Of a DNA stretch of 64,000 nt, positions 39,801 to 54,800 are shown piece by piece. How positions within the stretch are numbered: the first letter of the stretch is position 1; every line of letters begins with the position of its first letter. The stretch is from positions 4,845,255 to 4,909,254 of the forward strand of contig NC_082606.1 in NCBI RefSeq assembly GCF_030936135.1, given 5' to 3'. This DNA is from Gavia stellata (lineage: Eukaryota; Chordata; Aves; Gaviiformes; Gaviidae). Both the position numbers and the translations under genes were made by a program. Under the pieces are notes generated by a model, which worked only from the letters and a program-made list of their open reading frames with translations, was not told the origin of the DNA and searched no databases.

Positions 39801-42800
39801 TTGGAGATATTCAAAAGCCATCAGGACATGGTCCTGGGCAACCTGCTCTAGGTGCCCCTGCTTGGCAGGGGGGTGGACCAGATGATCTCTGGAGGTCCCT
39901 TGCAACCTCAATCATTCTGTGATTCTTTGAATCACCAGCAGAAAGGAGGCCTGTGAGCAGGTTTTCTAGTGGTGCTTCAGGGAAGGAAAAATGCTCTAAA
40001 CCACTTTTATCTATACTTACTATGCATCATGTAGTTCTGTGAACAGCAGAGTTAAATGTATCGAAAGGCAAAGCCTTCCTAAGTATAACTAGATCTTTTA
40101 GAATAAATTTATTATTATAAATTATCTGCCAAAAACATTTCTCAGGCAGAATTTCTTTTTAATTTTACTGCAGATGGATTAGGAGGATGTTTATTTAGTG
40201 GTTCTTGACTTAATTTGTACTGCTTCATTTTGCATTGCAGAGATGAAAGAACATCTGATGTGTTAACTAAAAGCTGGCAGAAGGCTCATCTGTCCACCTT
40301 TTCTCTTCCTCTTATGCTGCCTTTTTATAAATCTTATTTCTGTGTCCAGTTATTGTATTTTACTGATACAATGAAAATAACTCCACCTGGAAAGCACAAA
40401 AGGGACAAGGCATATTAGTAACAGGAATGTAACAAAATTCCTTCACCTTGCAACTCTTCCTGCTTGTGTTTCGCACTATTCTTTGTTCTTTATCCTTTTG
40501 TCAAAGTGTGGCAATTTAGTGAGTTGTGGTTCCAGTTTCTGTCTGACATTCCTGGCTGGTGCCTTCAGAGGTGGCACCAAGTTTCCTATCATTTTGGTTT
40601 CAGCTTCATATGGTAGACCCCTTTCTCTAATAGACTGTTTTAAGTTCTTGCAGTCTTTGGAGGTGATAATTCACTGTGGAATTGCTGCAGAACAGAGATT
40701 TATGCCTTAGTTACCATGTGCAACATTTAACTGTTATTGCAAAAGCAGTTTGTGAGTGTATGGCATAAATCTGAGACCCTGACAGTACTTCCCTGATCGG
40801 TTGCAGTCAGCTCTGAAGGCCCCTCCTTCCCCAGCTTCTCAGCCCCAGATTAAAGAACCTTCTTGTCTTTGAGTTGTGACAACTTTTTCTATGCGTGGTA
40901 GACTTATGGATATAGGTCTGTCTAGGCTTGTTCCTCAGCTCTCTCATCACACATTTGTCCATCTGCAGTAATAGCACTATAGGACAAGAGAGTATGTGCA
41001 CCTTAACAATTTGCATGGGTAGGGGGCTACAGCCTCTGTAGCATCAGGTGTAAATCAGTTCCCATCAGTGTCTTTGCATCAGCACGATGCATTCTTTCCT
41101 GAGTCTGTGCAATCCCATTTTGAATGCTGTTGCTGCTTTTGCTTCCAGCCATCTATGTCTCCAGGGGCTCGGAAGGGCTGACTGCTCCCATCTGCCCGTT
41201 TCCAGGGCCATGGATAGACTTGTAAGTGCTCCTGCTGGTCTCTGGAGTGGTGAATTCTCTGCGTATTACAAGAAGTCCTTCTCCAGCTGTTCTGTTCAAC
41301 TCTGGCATCTGGACAAGTGCCTATAGCTTTGATTGTGGTGAATAACTGAAAGTGCAACTGCACAGCAACAGAGCGCTTCCCTGGACCTGCTGCTGATTCA
41401 GTTTACTCCATTCTGTACAGTCAGTCTCTGGTCAGGTCACGCTAGACTCCTGTGAACTCCTCTTGGAGTTCATCTGCACTCACTGCTTTGCGTTGTTATT
41501 CCAGTTAAGCCATTTTGCTATTTTCTCTGAATATGCAGAGCAATCTAGAATTTATTCTGGGATTGTCTTGATCGTAATGTTAAAGTTTTTGAATGCATTC
41601 CTGTTATTTAGGAATAAATAGGATATATATTGATGGGTACTATGAAAGGAGGACCAGAGTTGGTGAGATGTTTATTAGGTTCTAAAGGCCACTTTAAAGC
41701 CTCTATTTATTTCTAATCAGTGAGCCATTACAAGCTGTTATCTTTTGTTTTCAGCACTCCTTAGTGCAGAGTTGTTACTACAAAGGCAGCCCAGCCATCT
41801 GTAATGTATTGTCACTACATTTAATGGTGGTGATTTATGTATATCAAGCCAAGGAAGAGCTGCTCTGTGTTTTAACAAACCCACTCGTGACCTTGAGTAC
41901 AGTCTGACTTTCTCTCAAAGCTTAATAGCAAATTAAAACAATCGCTGCAGGGTGTCAGCTTAGAAATCTCTTTTTTCAGGTCTATACAGGTATAGCTGGA
42001 GGGTCTGTTATGAGTTTGGAGACATCCCAGTCAAGTGTGTCCAGCAAATACCCACGAAGTGTCACCCTTGCTGACTCCAGGATGTTACACCCTTGAGAAG
42101 TGGGGACAGACTCTGACCCACCTTTTTTACCATGTGAAATACTCACAAGTATTGGAATGAAAGTTAGCATAAACACAAAGTAGGCTGTGGAGGCAATACT
42201 GTATTTTTTCATTTGTTTTTTTTTCTGAACACAGCTTTTTTGCTTTTCACTGGTTGATGGGCAGCTGAGTTAGTTTAAAAACTTCTGCTGCATACAGGGG
42301 TAAGTTTTATTCTGCCCTTATTTAGTTGATTAATTCAATAGAAAAAGTATACGTCCATTTACTTGCACAGGCAGTACTGCTGTTGCAACTGCATCAGTTA
42401 CCTCAAGGAACCGACTGTGAAAACTTTTGTATTTTCAAACACATCAGTTCCCTGAACCTCACTGCAGTTTCTTAAGTCTTAGTCCTTATGCAAGGGAGGT
42501 GAGTGGGTGGGTGGGCTTGAAATCTCTGCAAGAGCAGAGCAGCAGTTTGGGTTTAGACTAGATTAAACTGATACAGAATCACAGCCTTAATCGTTGGATA
42601 TAGTACATTAAGCTTAAACATATACCAAAATCTGTGGGAACAGGGCATTATCAGTAAATAAAATTTGTTATTAAATTTGCCACTGTGTTCCCTCCTAACT
42701 GTCATCTGTGAGAGGGAAGGCACTTGTAAACACTGCCGGCTTTTCCTCTCCTTCTTCCATGCAGAGTAAATAAGGCATCCTGGCAACAAAGAGAGTGCAT

Positions 42801-45800
42801 CCAGGAACGAGAAAATGCTTCTGCATGCATCCAGAAGAATTTTTAGAAGCAAATATCACTGCAGGATCTGTAGTCGCTACTGCAAAGACAGTGAGGATGG
42901 TTGCAGATCCTGGGCTTCCGAATATACGTAACGGTCTGTATATGCTAATGGCAGCCTTTCCAAATCTGTATGTGTTCAAACAGCACTGCAAAACCTTACG
43001 TTGCTTCCCTGACAAGCCATAAATCTTTGCGTGACTAGGGCAGCTAGCTAAAGCAGCTTTAGGTTATTTTCAGATATGCTTCTTGTTGAGGGGCATGCTG
43101 AGTAGAAGGACAAAAAGCATTCCCTCTCTAGGTTACAACTGCTCTTGATGTGTTCAAGTCATTTGAAGTACCTTCTGCTGTTACCGGAAAAGTTGGTCAT
43201 AAAAGAACTCTCTAACACTTGTTTGTAGGTTAGAAAGCAGGCATTCTTTATTGCGGCACCGGATGCACGGGGGATAATTCCACCTAGCGTGCATACCTAA
43301 ACAGTGTTAGTTTGCAGCTTATATTGGCCTATTACATATATATGCAATAGATTTCCTGGAATTGATATACATATTCATCTTATTTCCGGGAACTAATTAA
43401 CATATTTGCCTAGTCTTTACACATGCAGTTTGGGATTCTTGAGGGGGTCTTCAGGGGTCTCTGGTGGTTTCTGGTGGTTGTTTTCTAGTGTCTGCTAGTT
43501 GAACTTTCTTCTTGCACCTGTGCGGTTCCTTCTCATCTCATTATGCTCATTCTCTGGCCTTGAGAACTGGTTCTGTACCAGTTTTTATTTTTACCTTCCT
43601 CTTCCCCTGCACACAGTATCTACCGTCCTTGGCTATTTTGGCAATTGCTCACATTATATCTGTCAAGCGCGTCAGCTAACTACCACATAATTTCGAAACA
43701 TGTTCCGTATGTTATCACAGCTTCTATAAGAACAGGAGAAATATTAGAGCCTTTACCACAGAGATTTGTTTCTTTTCTATTTATGGCTAGTAATTAATGT
43801 TATTGAGAAATGTGTCAGAACGGTCAGTAATCTGTGCAGTGCCAATTCTTGCAGCGTTTGAGAGATGATTACTGAGTCTGACTCACAGTGTTGGTCATAG
43901 TATTTGGTCCAAGTGTGGCAGTGGTATGACAAATTGATGTAGTGATGTATTGCATAAAGGCAGGAGGATTATGAGTGTAAATAACCCTTGCGTCTACTGA
44001 TCTTTACATTGTGTTATAGAATAATTGATCAGAAATGCATCCAGTTTCCTTGCCAAACAGTAAATACTCATCCAGTGTAACGTAGGTCGCTCAAGTGAAC
44101 AGAAGTGTTGCTGAAACTCATGTAGAAGGTCTGTGTTTCACTGTGATACATGAATTTCTGAGAATCCTGTAAGAGGCTGAGGCAGCTCTGTTACTTTTCT
44201 ACCTGTTTTCTACAAAATCTGGTCATTTGAGAGACTGGCAATCCAGTGCTTAGTTTGTCATAAAACAGTGCATGGTGTCTCTGAAGAACTTTCCAGCATA
44301 AAGAACTTGGAGTGGGAAAAGGTGTTACTATTTTTTGTTGTTGTTTGGGTTTTTGTTTGTTTTATTATGAAGGATAATGGACCTTGTGCAACATACTGTG
44401 TGTTCATTTTGGAACCTAAGCTAGAGAAATCTTACAGCCTTTTTCATTGTGATATTAGTTAATCATGCCATGTAATAAGGCTATCACGGAGTTGTAGGAT
44501 CCTTGCAGATAAAAGCGTGTGAAAGACTATTTTATTGCTGTAATTTAGTTTGCTGGAGTTGGATCACAGCCACTTCCTACAGACTCATGTGGATGCGTTA
44601 GTGTGAAATCCACTCAGGTGGAAAGCTCTTACATCTACAGATCTTTGAGCAACTTGGTGAATTAATGGAAGAGTTAGTGGGAGGAGAACAGGATATCAGA
44701 GCTGCCCTCAAATCTGCTCTTAATTACTTGCACATTTCTGTGTCCATCATCTGCCTTCCAGCTAATTCTAGCAGAGTCCTGCTGAGCCTGAGGCAGTGTG
44801 CTGGAAGGCTGTCTAGTTACTGGTGCCTGGAAACTCCCTTCTGCTCATCTTCAGAGATAAAAGAAAGACATAACTTGAAATGGATGGACCGGGAACATAT
44901 TATCGTAACAGATTTCTATATAAACAAATATTGTCTGCATTGTGGATGTTTCTGAAGAAAACACAGGCTGTAGAAACTGCATGTATTAACATTTATAAGT
45001 AGGGACATATATATGTCACAGTAAAGATGTTTGGCGGGGGAGTTGTTTTCTTGCTTCGGTTGTTTTTGCCCACCTCCCATCCCTGGGCATACATTTCCCT
45101 TTCTGATTCTAAAAATTGAGTTCTGTCAGCAGCTGCGTTGTTCAACTCAATGCTTCTGGCTATAACTCCTTGTAGAAAGGGAAGAGGAATCACTTTTATT
45201 GTAATCTGTGGCAGCAAACCAAAGGAAAGTGTTTATATTCTGTGTCCTTTGGCAATGTTTTTAGCTAAAACCTAATCCCCTCAGAGGGATGCTTTGAATA
45301 TCTTCTTAGAGGTGCTTTCTGAAATTAGTGTTTCTACATTGTATTGAGGTGTAAATGTGCTAGGGTAGTATCATTTTTTCTGAAGGAACTGCAAAAACTC
45401 AATGTCTGAAGTAGTAGGAAAAGCACAGTAAGAGAGAATGCATCAGTCTTGGGTAGTTGTACTTACCACGGTGCCATTAGGTGGACACACTATGTTCTTT
45501 ACAGTTAATGTAGATGCCTTGTCCACAGTAAAGTAGGAGTGCTTTTGTTGGCCTTATACTAGAAGACACAAATTACTTGCTATCTGTGGGACAAGAAAGG
45601 CAGTTCTTAGATCTAATACAAAACCTAACTGCTCTGCCAAGTGCCTCGCAATTAACAACACAATACCTTCCAGTTGAAAAATCAGATCCTTCTTTCAGCT
45701 ACTGGAGAGTTTGGATTAATTTCAGTGGAAATATGTTGTGTTAATTTCTGTGGACAAGATGCTGAATTCTGTCAGCAAGAAATGATGGGTTTACTTTGCA

Positions 45801-48800
45801 CTGATATTACATGTTAGACTAAACCTTTACCCTGAGAAGAGGAATGTCAGTAAGCAGCTGGTAAGAGCTGTGGCTGTGCCCTCTCTTTAATATCTCTCCA
45901 TCTAAGCCCCCGTCATTGAAATAAGGTTGTTGCTTCACAGCAAATAGCATCCGGGGCACAGCATTGCAACCTGTCACGTGCCTTACAAGGGTATTTCTTG
46001 TGTTGGAATAATATTGCTTGCTCTGTAGATAACACTTTCAAAATTTCTTACTTAATTTGGTGACCATTGTAAGAAGCTTTAGTATTTCTACCAAAATAGT
46101 ACTGAGTACCAGATCACTGCGAGTCACAGTGGTGACAATGAAGTGCTTATGTACCCATCATAAGTACTTTCTATTTGTCATCTTAGTATTCAGTCTCTAT
46201 TGTAGCACTGTGTTATTCCCAGTACTAAAATAACTTTAAATTCACACTGTTATGGCTGTTTCTTTTGTTACCATTAACAGGTGTTTGTTCTTGTGATATG
46301 ATTGTGTTTCAGTAACAGATACTTTCCTACATTTTTAGACTTGTCATGTGTTTGTTTCCAGTAGAAATTGACTCAGCTATTTTTTTAATAAACAAGAGGT
46401 TTGTTCAGAGTTGTTTATTGAAAACTAAGAGAAATTCTGTACCTTGCAATTTAGATTAATATAACAAGCTTAGTAAACTATGAAACGTAGATTGCTTTGT
46501 TCCAATCCCTTCCGTGTCTTCTGAAAGACGTTATGGAGAACTCCTTTCAGATGCCCAACTCATTGTTTGTATTCATAGCCCTGTTGGAGGAGACAAAGCA
46601 AAGACAGAAAAGTCTAATACTAGCGAAAGTAGAGAAGAAAATCTTGACAGTTAAAATAAGTAGGCATTGCCAGCTAGCATGTTTTGAAATGTTGCCCACA
46701 ACGGTCGAGCCATTCCAATGAACTAGAACACCATTTCAGTATTCTAGCTTTAAAAAAATATAATAATCCTTAGATGGCTATTTGGGCTGAAAGGTTTGCT
46801 TTCCTTTAAGTGCTTTTAAGCTGTTTTTTCCATTGTATTTAGGAGCATCTTTATAGCTGCTGTTTACAACAGAGAAATCAGTTGCTGGAGTGGGAAATGG
46901 CTATTGCATCTTGAATTACACAGTATTTATGAAATGTCAGGGTGAGCTGTGGTAAGCAGCTGAAATATGCTTAGATCAGTGGATATTTAATTTCCTGTAT
47001 GTTACAATATATTGCCACACAGTGTAAAGACATTAGTTTACTGAGATCCAGACAAAACATGTTTCTATGTTCCATTTCTATGTTTTTTGTGACACATCAT
47101 AATCATGACCAAAGAGGTGCTGAGAAAAGAGATGCCTGTAGATGATTTTCTCCTAGTTTTTGACATTCATTACCCACATTAATCTGAAATTGCTCAGTTG
47201 CTTGTGGGGCTGACAGTGGGGTTGGTGAGGCATTGCTTCCTGTATTACTGGTTTGTTTATGTTCTGCTATTTAAAACATGTTAATCTCTATTTGTAATAG
47301 TATACCTAGTGAGCAGGCAGGATTTTTTTTGTTAAAATGACAATAAGCCACAAAATAATAAATATAACTTCTTAATATATATACAAGTAGTACATGTGAC
47401 CTAATGAGAGATCAGAATACTCTGTGTTAGTATATAAGACATGGCAAAATGACCACTTTCTGCCCTAAGCAGTTTATGAATTAGGTGTAAGACAAAATTT
47501 TCACATACGATAAAAATTACTTTTTATAGTACTTGACATTTTCTAAGTTTTCTGTGACCAGCAACTACGTAATCTTCCTTCTTATTCTTTTTACACATGT
47601 GATATTTCATAGAGGACTGGCAGGTCATACATTCATGCTACATATATTGATCTCTGACTATTTGAGTACTAGGATACATGTGTTCCCTCGCCAACCTTTT
47701 TCTGCTGTTATTTGACAGAATCTTGGATTCTAGATACTTGTCTGCTAGAACGAGATATCACTAGAATTGGTAAAAGAAGAAAATCGGTAGAATTAATCTC
47801 TCTAATACATGAATTGCTTCTAGACAGGTAATATTTTACTTACCAGGCAATTTCTCTCTATAGTTTGTTTGAGAGCTCGAAATTTGAGATCCATTGGTGA
47901 GTTTGAATTGGATACCCATTTTACTCGAAATGTTTCTATTCCTAGTTTGAGTGAGCATCTTGGTGAGAATAAATGTGCTAAGATAGTTTTAAAATTTGCA
48001 TCCTGCTTAATTTGATGTTTTCTTTACACATGGCAGTTTTCTCTTGGCTTTTGGGCTATACTTTTGAACTCATTCACTGGAATATTTGGAGACAGCAAAT
48101 AAAGGGTGGGATTAACAGTTCGAAGTAACATCGTAGAAACATTTGTGCAGTCTTTGCCCAGGTTGTGCGTGAGACTGAGAGAGTTTTTATAATTTATTGG
48201 TATTCAGCTTCTAAACCTTTAGAAACATCAATGTGTTTCATGGCCTTTGACTCTTCCTTTCCCAGCTCCCTTGCCAAAACTATATAACATAATACTGTTA
48301 GCACAATAAGCAAGCTTTAGAGAGTGAAACTAGGTTTATGAATGTTTGACTTGCATCTCTTAGAAAAAACACTTGTTTATTGCCTTTAAAATATAGTGGT
48401 TTAATGAATAAGCTGAGCCAAGAATGAAACAAAACTATGTGAAATGGAATGAAGTAGAAATCGTCTGTGTGCTGGTGTCAGCCAGTGCTAGAATTGTAAG
48501 ACTTAAATGTGCTATGTTAATGAGGCGCAGATAGGAAAAGAGCTTTTTTAATTCAGAAGTAAGGTCTCCCAGGGATACTGTGGCTCTAGCATCATAGTTG
48601 CATATTGTTTGGCTTTTAAATTCTTTGAGCTGTTAAACAACTTTTTCTTGTGTAGTGCAGATCAACCAATAATCTGCACTGAGATGTGATCCCTGCATTA
48701 TACTCACAGTACTAATACATTGGTCCAGGCCTACTTCTTCTGTGCATGTACCTATACGGTGCTTAAATGTTATATACAGGTAGTGTGAAACACCTCAAAT

Positions 48801-51800
48801 TACACATGGCTGTTAGTAGCAGTTATGCTGGATACTGCATCAAAGCCCTCTTTTTTTTTTTTTTCAAAAGATGGGAATTTGTTGGGCTCAGACTTGTGCA
48901 CTAGAAATAATAATTAATGCTGCAAGACAAATTTGTGTCTGATGACTGTATGAATGGAATTGGTTATTTAAAATTGGTTATTGGCTGGTTTTTTTCTGCT
49001 TGTTTACAGGTTGCATGGCCGATACCATGAAATGGCACCAAACGTTGTGCCTATGGACTATACAAAGGACCCAGATGTTAAACTACCTATGCAGCTTATA
49101 ATAAACATGCCTGAGCTAAAGGTATCACTTCTGACTGCTTACAAACTATATCTTCTTAAGTTATGTAGCTCATCTGCCAGAGGTTTTGCCAAGTGAGTTT
49201 GATACCCTGAAGCAATGTGGCATGCTGAGGTCTTCCCCTTCCTGTTACTGATCAAGGGCAAAACCAGACCCAGAAACTGGAAAATATTTAGGTGGATGTC
49301 TTTCTTGCAGAGACAGTTGGGATAGAAGGAAATGAATAGGAAATAAAATTAGCCACCTTTCCACTTCGTGTATATTGATCCCTTAGCAGCCAGTGGGATC
49401 TCTGTGTGAAGAGCTCGTTAGAAATCAGAAGTTCTTACCTCAGTGTGTTGATAGGAAATTTGTCAGAGGTGTGCAGAACATGGCTGATAGAAAGTAAAGA
49501 TTTCCCCCTTTTTTTCCTCAGCTGCAAGGGCACAATAAATATTATTTTTCTTAATTATCAGGAGTTTTCATTTTTCATTGAGTCATTACATGCTAGGAAG
49601 TGGAGACACAGTCCATGTAACTACCAATGAGAGAAGCGGTAGGCATAAAGCAATCAGTGTGAAAAAATTGGGACAGTATTTGTTGTTACTATTTTATCTG
49701 TTCAACAATTTAATATGGTTTTAACAGGACAGATAGGGATTTTTAGCATTTATTTTTTAAACAGTTCATTGAATTATGTTGTCATTGGTCTCGTGGTATA
49801 TTGTTTCCATGTATGCAAATCAGCTGACATGTTTAAATTACTGTCATATGTTCAACTGCATGTTCACTGTGATAGTTGCATAAAGTATTATTAAGCTTTT
49901 TAAAAGTAATGCCATTAAAAACTTGTAATTGATGGCCTTCCACTTGATTTTAATGATTTGGAAATTCTTCCTTAATGTTGTAAGATATGGAATATTTGGA
50001 AAAAAAAAAGTACAAGCATACGGAGTGCTTTAGAAATTCATTTGGGGAGGAGGTTAAGTCAACATAAGGTGAAAGACTTTTGAATTAGATTTCAGGTTGA
50101 AGTTCACAGAACTCCTTGTTCCTTTAGTACCACGCTTACTGCATGTTTGATTCTGGGACAATACCATTTATTGAACAAGAAGCACATTTCACTCTAAAGA
50201 ATGTTTGTTAAAAAGTGTTTGACCAGCATTTCATATAAATGGAAACATTAGAGATTAAACGCATATGAGTGTTTAATTCAATAGAAGACCTTTGAAAAAT
50301 TTTCACTGTTCAGTTATGACTGTGGTTTACCAGATATCTGTGTACAGCTTAGAAATTTGGGTTTCTGAAGAAACTGGGAAATAATTCAGGACTTTTTTTC
50401 ACACTAAGCATGGGATTCTTTAGCAAAATCCTAGTATGTGTTTATACTCTTTCTAATGATGAGTTGTCCCTGTAATAAAGTGGATGAAGATGCAGCTAAC
50501 TTTAATTACAAAATTATGCATGAAAAATTAAAGAAATTAAATTTTAAAATTTTATAAATAAAATGCAAGGAAAACTTCAGACATCATTAATTCTATCATA
50601 AAAGCCATAAATGCCACTCTCATCAACATAGCACATCTACATTGAGTTATTAAACATATTAATAATTAAGGATTTTGGTAGGGCTGTTTTGCTAATGACC
50701 TTCCTTAACAATATTGCATAGTGTAGGAATAAAATTAGTATATACTTCACTATTGTTTAAATAGTTACAGAATTGAAACCTGTGATATGCTATGAGTTGT
50801 TCCTAGAACTTAGAAAATAGTTCTTCTATCAGCTGGTTGAAAGCTATTCAGCCTTTTAACTCCTAAAGCTGCCTAACCCAACCCTAACTAGAATCCAGCT
50901 CCAGGTTAGTTTCCTATCAGCTGTGTGCATGTTCCGAGTATGTGTCCTTGACTGCCACGGGTGTAATTCCCTCCTCTGCAGGTTGTAAAGTTGACCTTCC
51001 CAGCTCACCTCAAATAAAATGAATTACGTTTAATAAATCATGCAGGTACGGTAGTTTAAAAAAAAGTTCTTCTCATCTTTGCCCATTACATTACACAGTG
51101 TGAGGTAGGAACAGGATATGAAGGTAATGTAATTAAAGGTTTGTTTATATATGAACTTTTAGTATCAGCAGAGAGCTGACATAACATGTGAATATATCGA
51201 GGAACTCATTGCCACAGGACACTTTGGTAAAGACAGCATTAGTTTTCAAAAATTATTTAAGTGCTTTTATAGAGCAGAATTCCACAGATTGCTTTTAAGT
51301 TTTATGATCTGGATGTAATATCTGTCTCAAAGTCCCTGAAATGCTCATTGCACTAATCTCAGAACATACTATGGGAAGGTCACTGTGTATATGTCTGTCT
51401 TTTTTTAAATTCTTGCCTTATCTGCTACTGGTTCCAGTTAGAGTTAGGCTGGTGGGCTGGATGGACTGATAATTATGACAGTTCCCATGTTACAGTTTTT
51501 AGAAGCAGTCTCTAGATCTGTTGGATTTATTCTTAATGCCCCAGTGAGATTTGTCTGAGATGATTTAATTAAAGTACCTGCTCATAGCAGTTACCTGGAA
51601 CCAGTCATTTGAAGCTTAGCAGCTAGTACAAAAACGAGTAAGATTCTTCATCTTGAAATAGGAATATTTGCCTGACTTACTGAAGTGCTGTCATGTTGGA
51701 TGGACAGCTGTATATAAAAATGCAAAAATTACTAATGTAATTAACACACTATGCGAGTATAAAATAATCAGGTTTATTTAGTAGCTGGCAGGATGAAATA

Positions 51801-54800
51801 GCATGGGCTTCACGAAGTCTAAATATGTGGGAGCATCTTCAAGTATTCTGATTGTTTTCAGACATCTGCTGTTTTTGCTTATGCATAAATATGGAATTCT
51901 TATCTTTGTGGTAAAATGTGGGGTTTTGATTCTTTCATCCATTACAGCAAGTAGTTTTATATCCCTCTAACACGTCTGGCAACTCATTCATCACTGTAGT
52001 GTCTTAGGTGCTTGTACTGGCACTTCTGGTATGGACTATCAATATTCCTGAAGTTTTATGTTGTTATCGCTAGGATCTTGATAGCGCAATATGAAATTCT
52101 CTGGCTCGGTTATGTGACTGAAGAGTTTAACTGCCAGTTGCTTTGTGAAAAATCAAGGCTAAGTTCAGAAAAGAAAGTGAGAAACAATAATCATGCACAT
52201 TCTTTTTGGCTTCAGTGATACAGGAACAAACACTTAAGGAACAGCTCATTCTATGAAAACCTCAGAGGTGGGAGACTAGAGACTACTATATTTACAAGAC
52301 AGCCTGGTACTTAAGCTGAGATATAAAACAGAAATTTTGTACTGGACCATGCTTAGATTTTGAGATACAGGAGCACATCTTGCTACCTTAGCAAACTTAG
52401 GTGGTAATGATAATAGACTTCCTAATAGACTTCTGTAAGTAAAGTGGATCGTCATTTATCTTCTCGCACCATATCAAGTCTGTGAGGCTTTCTGACCCTG
52501 CTTTAGAAGATGTCTCCAGGGTAATGGAACTTGATTTTATGAAAATAGCAGGACAAAATTCAGTGTCAAATTTTATAATAATTCTCTCCCAAGTCTCATA
52601 AGGCTGTGGAAGAACCTTAGAAATATTGCTGTCAAACCACTCATTTTATTTCAGGAATTCTAACAGTTCATAGAGAAGGTGCTTTCAATAGGTAATGAGC
52701 TTGTTTCCAGTAAAATACCAGTTAGAGGAGACGAGATCTTCCTCCCTAACTCTTTCAAAACATTAACACTAAAAGGTATTAAAATGCCACCTAGGATCTC
52801 AGTTATAAACCGGGGTCAATGTTTCCCCTAGAGTTCATTTTCCAAGCAGTCTAGGTAGTAACTCCTGCTCATACACTAAGAAAAAAAAAAAATCTTTAAC
52901 CTTTGCAACTTGGCCAGACTGCTAAATAAATCGTTACGGTGTTTTCTTTCTTCAGTAAATTTTCATCAAGGTGAAGACAAAGCCAACATTTAAATCTTAA
53001 AATAGAAATAAATGAACTAAATGTCTATTGAATTTTAATAAAATTAGTGATCATTTCAATGCACCTGGCTTTTTTCATATACACATTACATTCTAGTTCC
53101 TGGCAATGTTGAGCTCAATACCACTGCAGATTCTGACAAATGGATAGAATCAATAATGCACTTTGCTAAATTAGATTCTGCTACTATAAGAAAAGATCTT
53201 TACCTTGTGCATTAATGTTTTGAGCCAGGATTTTTGTGTTTCAAAGAAAAAAAAATGCTAATGGTCACTCACTTTAATTGGTAATGAATTATTCACTAAC
53301 TCATGATTCTTGAAAGTTGAAAGTCAGGACAAGAAATAAATAAATAAAGAAGAGGCAGATACTTTAAGTTGATTAGGTTTACTGTTACACTGAAGTTAAC
53401 AGAGCTAGTTTACTCCACCTGTTCCACTGCAGTCTCTGGTCTCTAATTTTGACAATCTTGGTTACACAGACAGCAGTCTGATAAATTCACTTCAGGGCAT
53501 ATGGGCATGTGTGAGATTGCAGCAATTAATATTGCAAAATTGTAGCAATGGTATGGGCTGTTCAGTATGAGACCATGTGGAAAGCAATTTTACTTCAAAA
53601 CAAAACTGATTTCACTCCCATTATGCCTGTCATTTCCACAGAGCTGGATGTGGGAATGTAACCTGAGGACAGAGATCATGGATGATCTGTGGAAGTGGGT
53701 GGGTGGCCATCATCTTTGTGACAAACACGTCCCTAATGGTCAGGATCTTCAAATTGGTGTATGGCCTGTCTCTGGTTATTTTAGTGTAGAGCAATCCTTC
53801 TGTCAGGAGTTGGTCATAAAGGGGCTTCCTGGAGGGGAGCCATTTTTGTTTCATTCACTTTACAGTCTGTTGCTTTCTGGTTTTTGGCTCATGCAGTAAC
53901 TTCACTGATCCTCGCAGTGGCGAGTAAGGTAGTTCATAAATCCACACACTACTGAAACAGAATGACCAGCAGGCACAGGAATCAGTCAGGAGAAGAAAGG
54001 ACACACAGGGATCAATCACACACTTCAGAACCAATGTTAGCACCTTATTTTTGGTAAGTTTAAACATGAAGGCATACAAGTTGCTTGAAAATAAATTGAA
54101 AACACTTCCTACAGTTTAAAGGGGATGGAATTTTAGAAGTCGTTTCAATGAATCTTCAGTTTCAAAGCTTTCCATGTAATGGGCAATGACACCTGAGAGA
54201 GCAGGCTGATACTCTTCCCAAGCATCCACCCCTGCTCTGGCTGCTCTTCACCTGCAGCTCATCCCAACCTCTTTGTCTCTGCATTCTATTAGTTGTTTCT
54301 AGTTATGATGGGGTGGTTTACCCCTTTCAGACTACTCTTGCTTCTCTGAAGGCCCTTTTTAACTGTGTGTCTCAATCAACTGTATGCCCTCCAGGCATGA
54401 TAAGTGAGGGCCACTTTCTTTCCATTGAACTCCAAATCTGTACCTGCTTGATGGTCTTTACCAGTATTGTCTGCAGTTTCCTGCTATAGTAGTGAATCAG
54501 TTTTTGTTAAAATGCAAAAAATGCCATATGTTTTTGTTAAAATGCCATATGTTTCTACAATATACTATTATGTTCTGTAATATTTAAGCAATCCCACACG
54601 CAACCAGAATCTTTGATTATTTGGCTGTTGTGACCATAGTGCAGCTTTCAGTAAGGACGTTGAAGCTGTCTTAGATATCTGCTTTCTGACAGAATAACAT
54701 GATCATTTTTTTTAAGATGTAAACATATCACTTTAGCTGTATCTTAGCGTTGGTTTGTGTAGGGTTTTCTTAATCAGTACCTTTTAAGCACTGCAGAGAA

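Larger units (their letters stand above)
31735..49009 (+). other. CIB2 intron 2
   Basis: 17275 bp, the longest intron. It contains an old CR1 relic (37575-38430), a CR1 3' fragment (39470-39926), a probable solo LTR (43176-43719), a 16-nt G run (34019-34034), two possible old retroposon relics and a 14-nt T run near the 3' end (48851-48864). No nested gene was found. Confidence 0.85.

Noticed and set aside
44665-44955. Plus-strand 96-codon open frame in CIB2 intron 2
   Set aside because: No recognisable protein. It sits in ordinary intron, not in any repeat with known coding capacity.
50872-50889. CCTAACCCAACCCTAAC, telomere-like repeat
   Set aside because: Fewer than three imperfect CCCTAA units, so not an interstitial telomere array.
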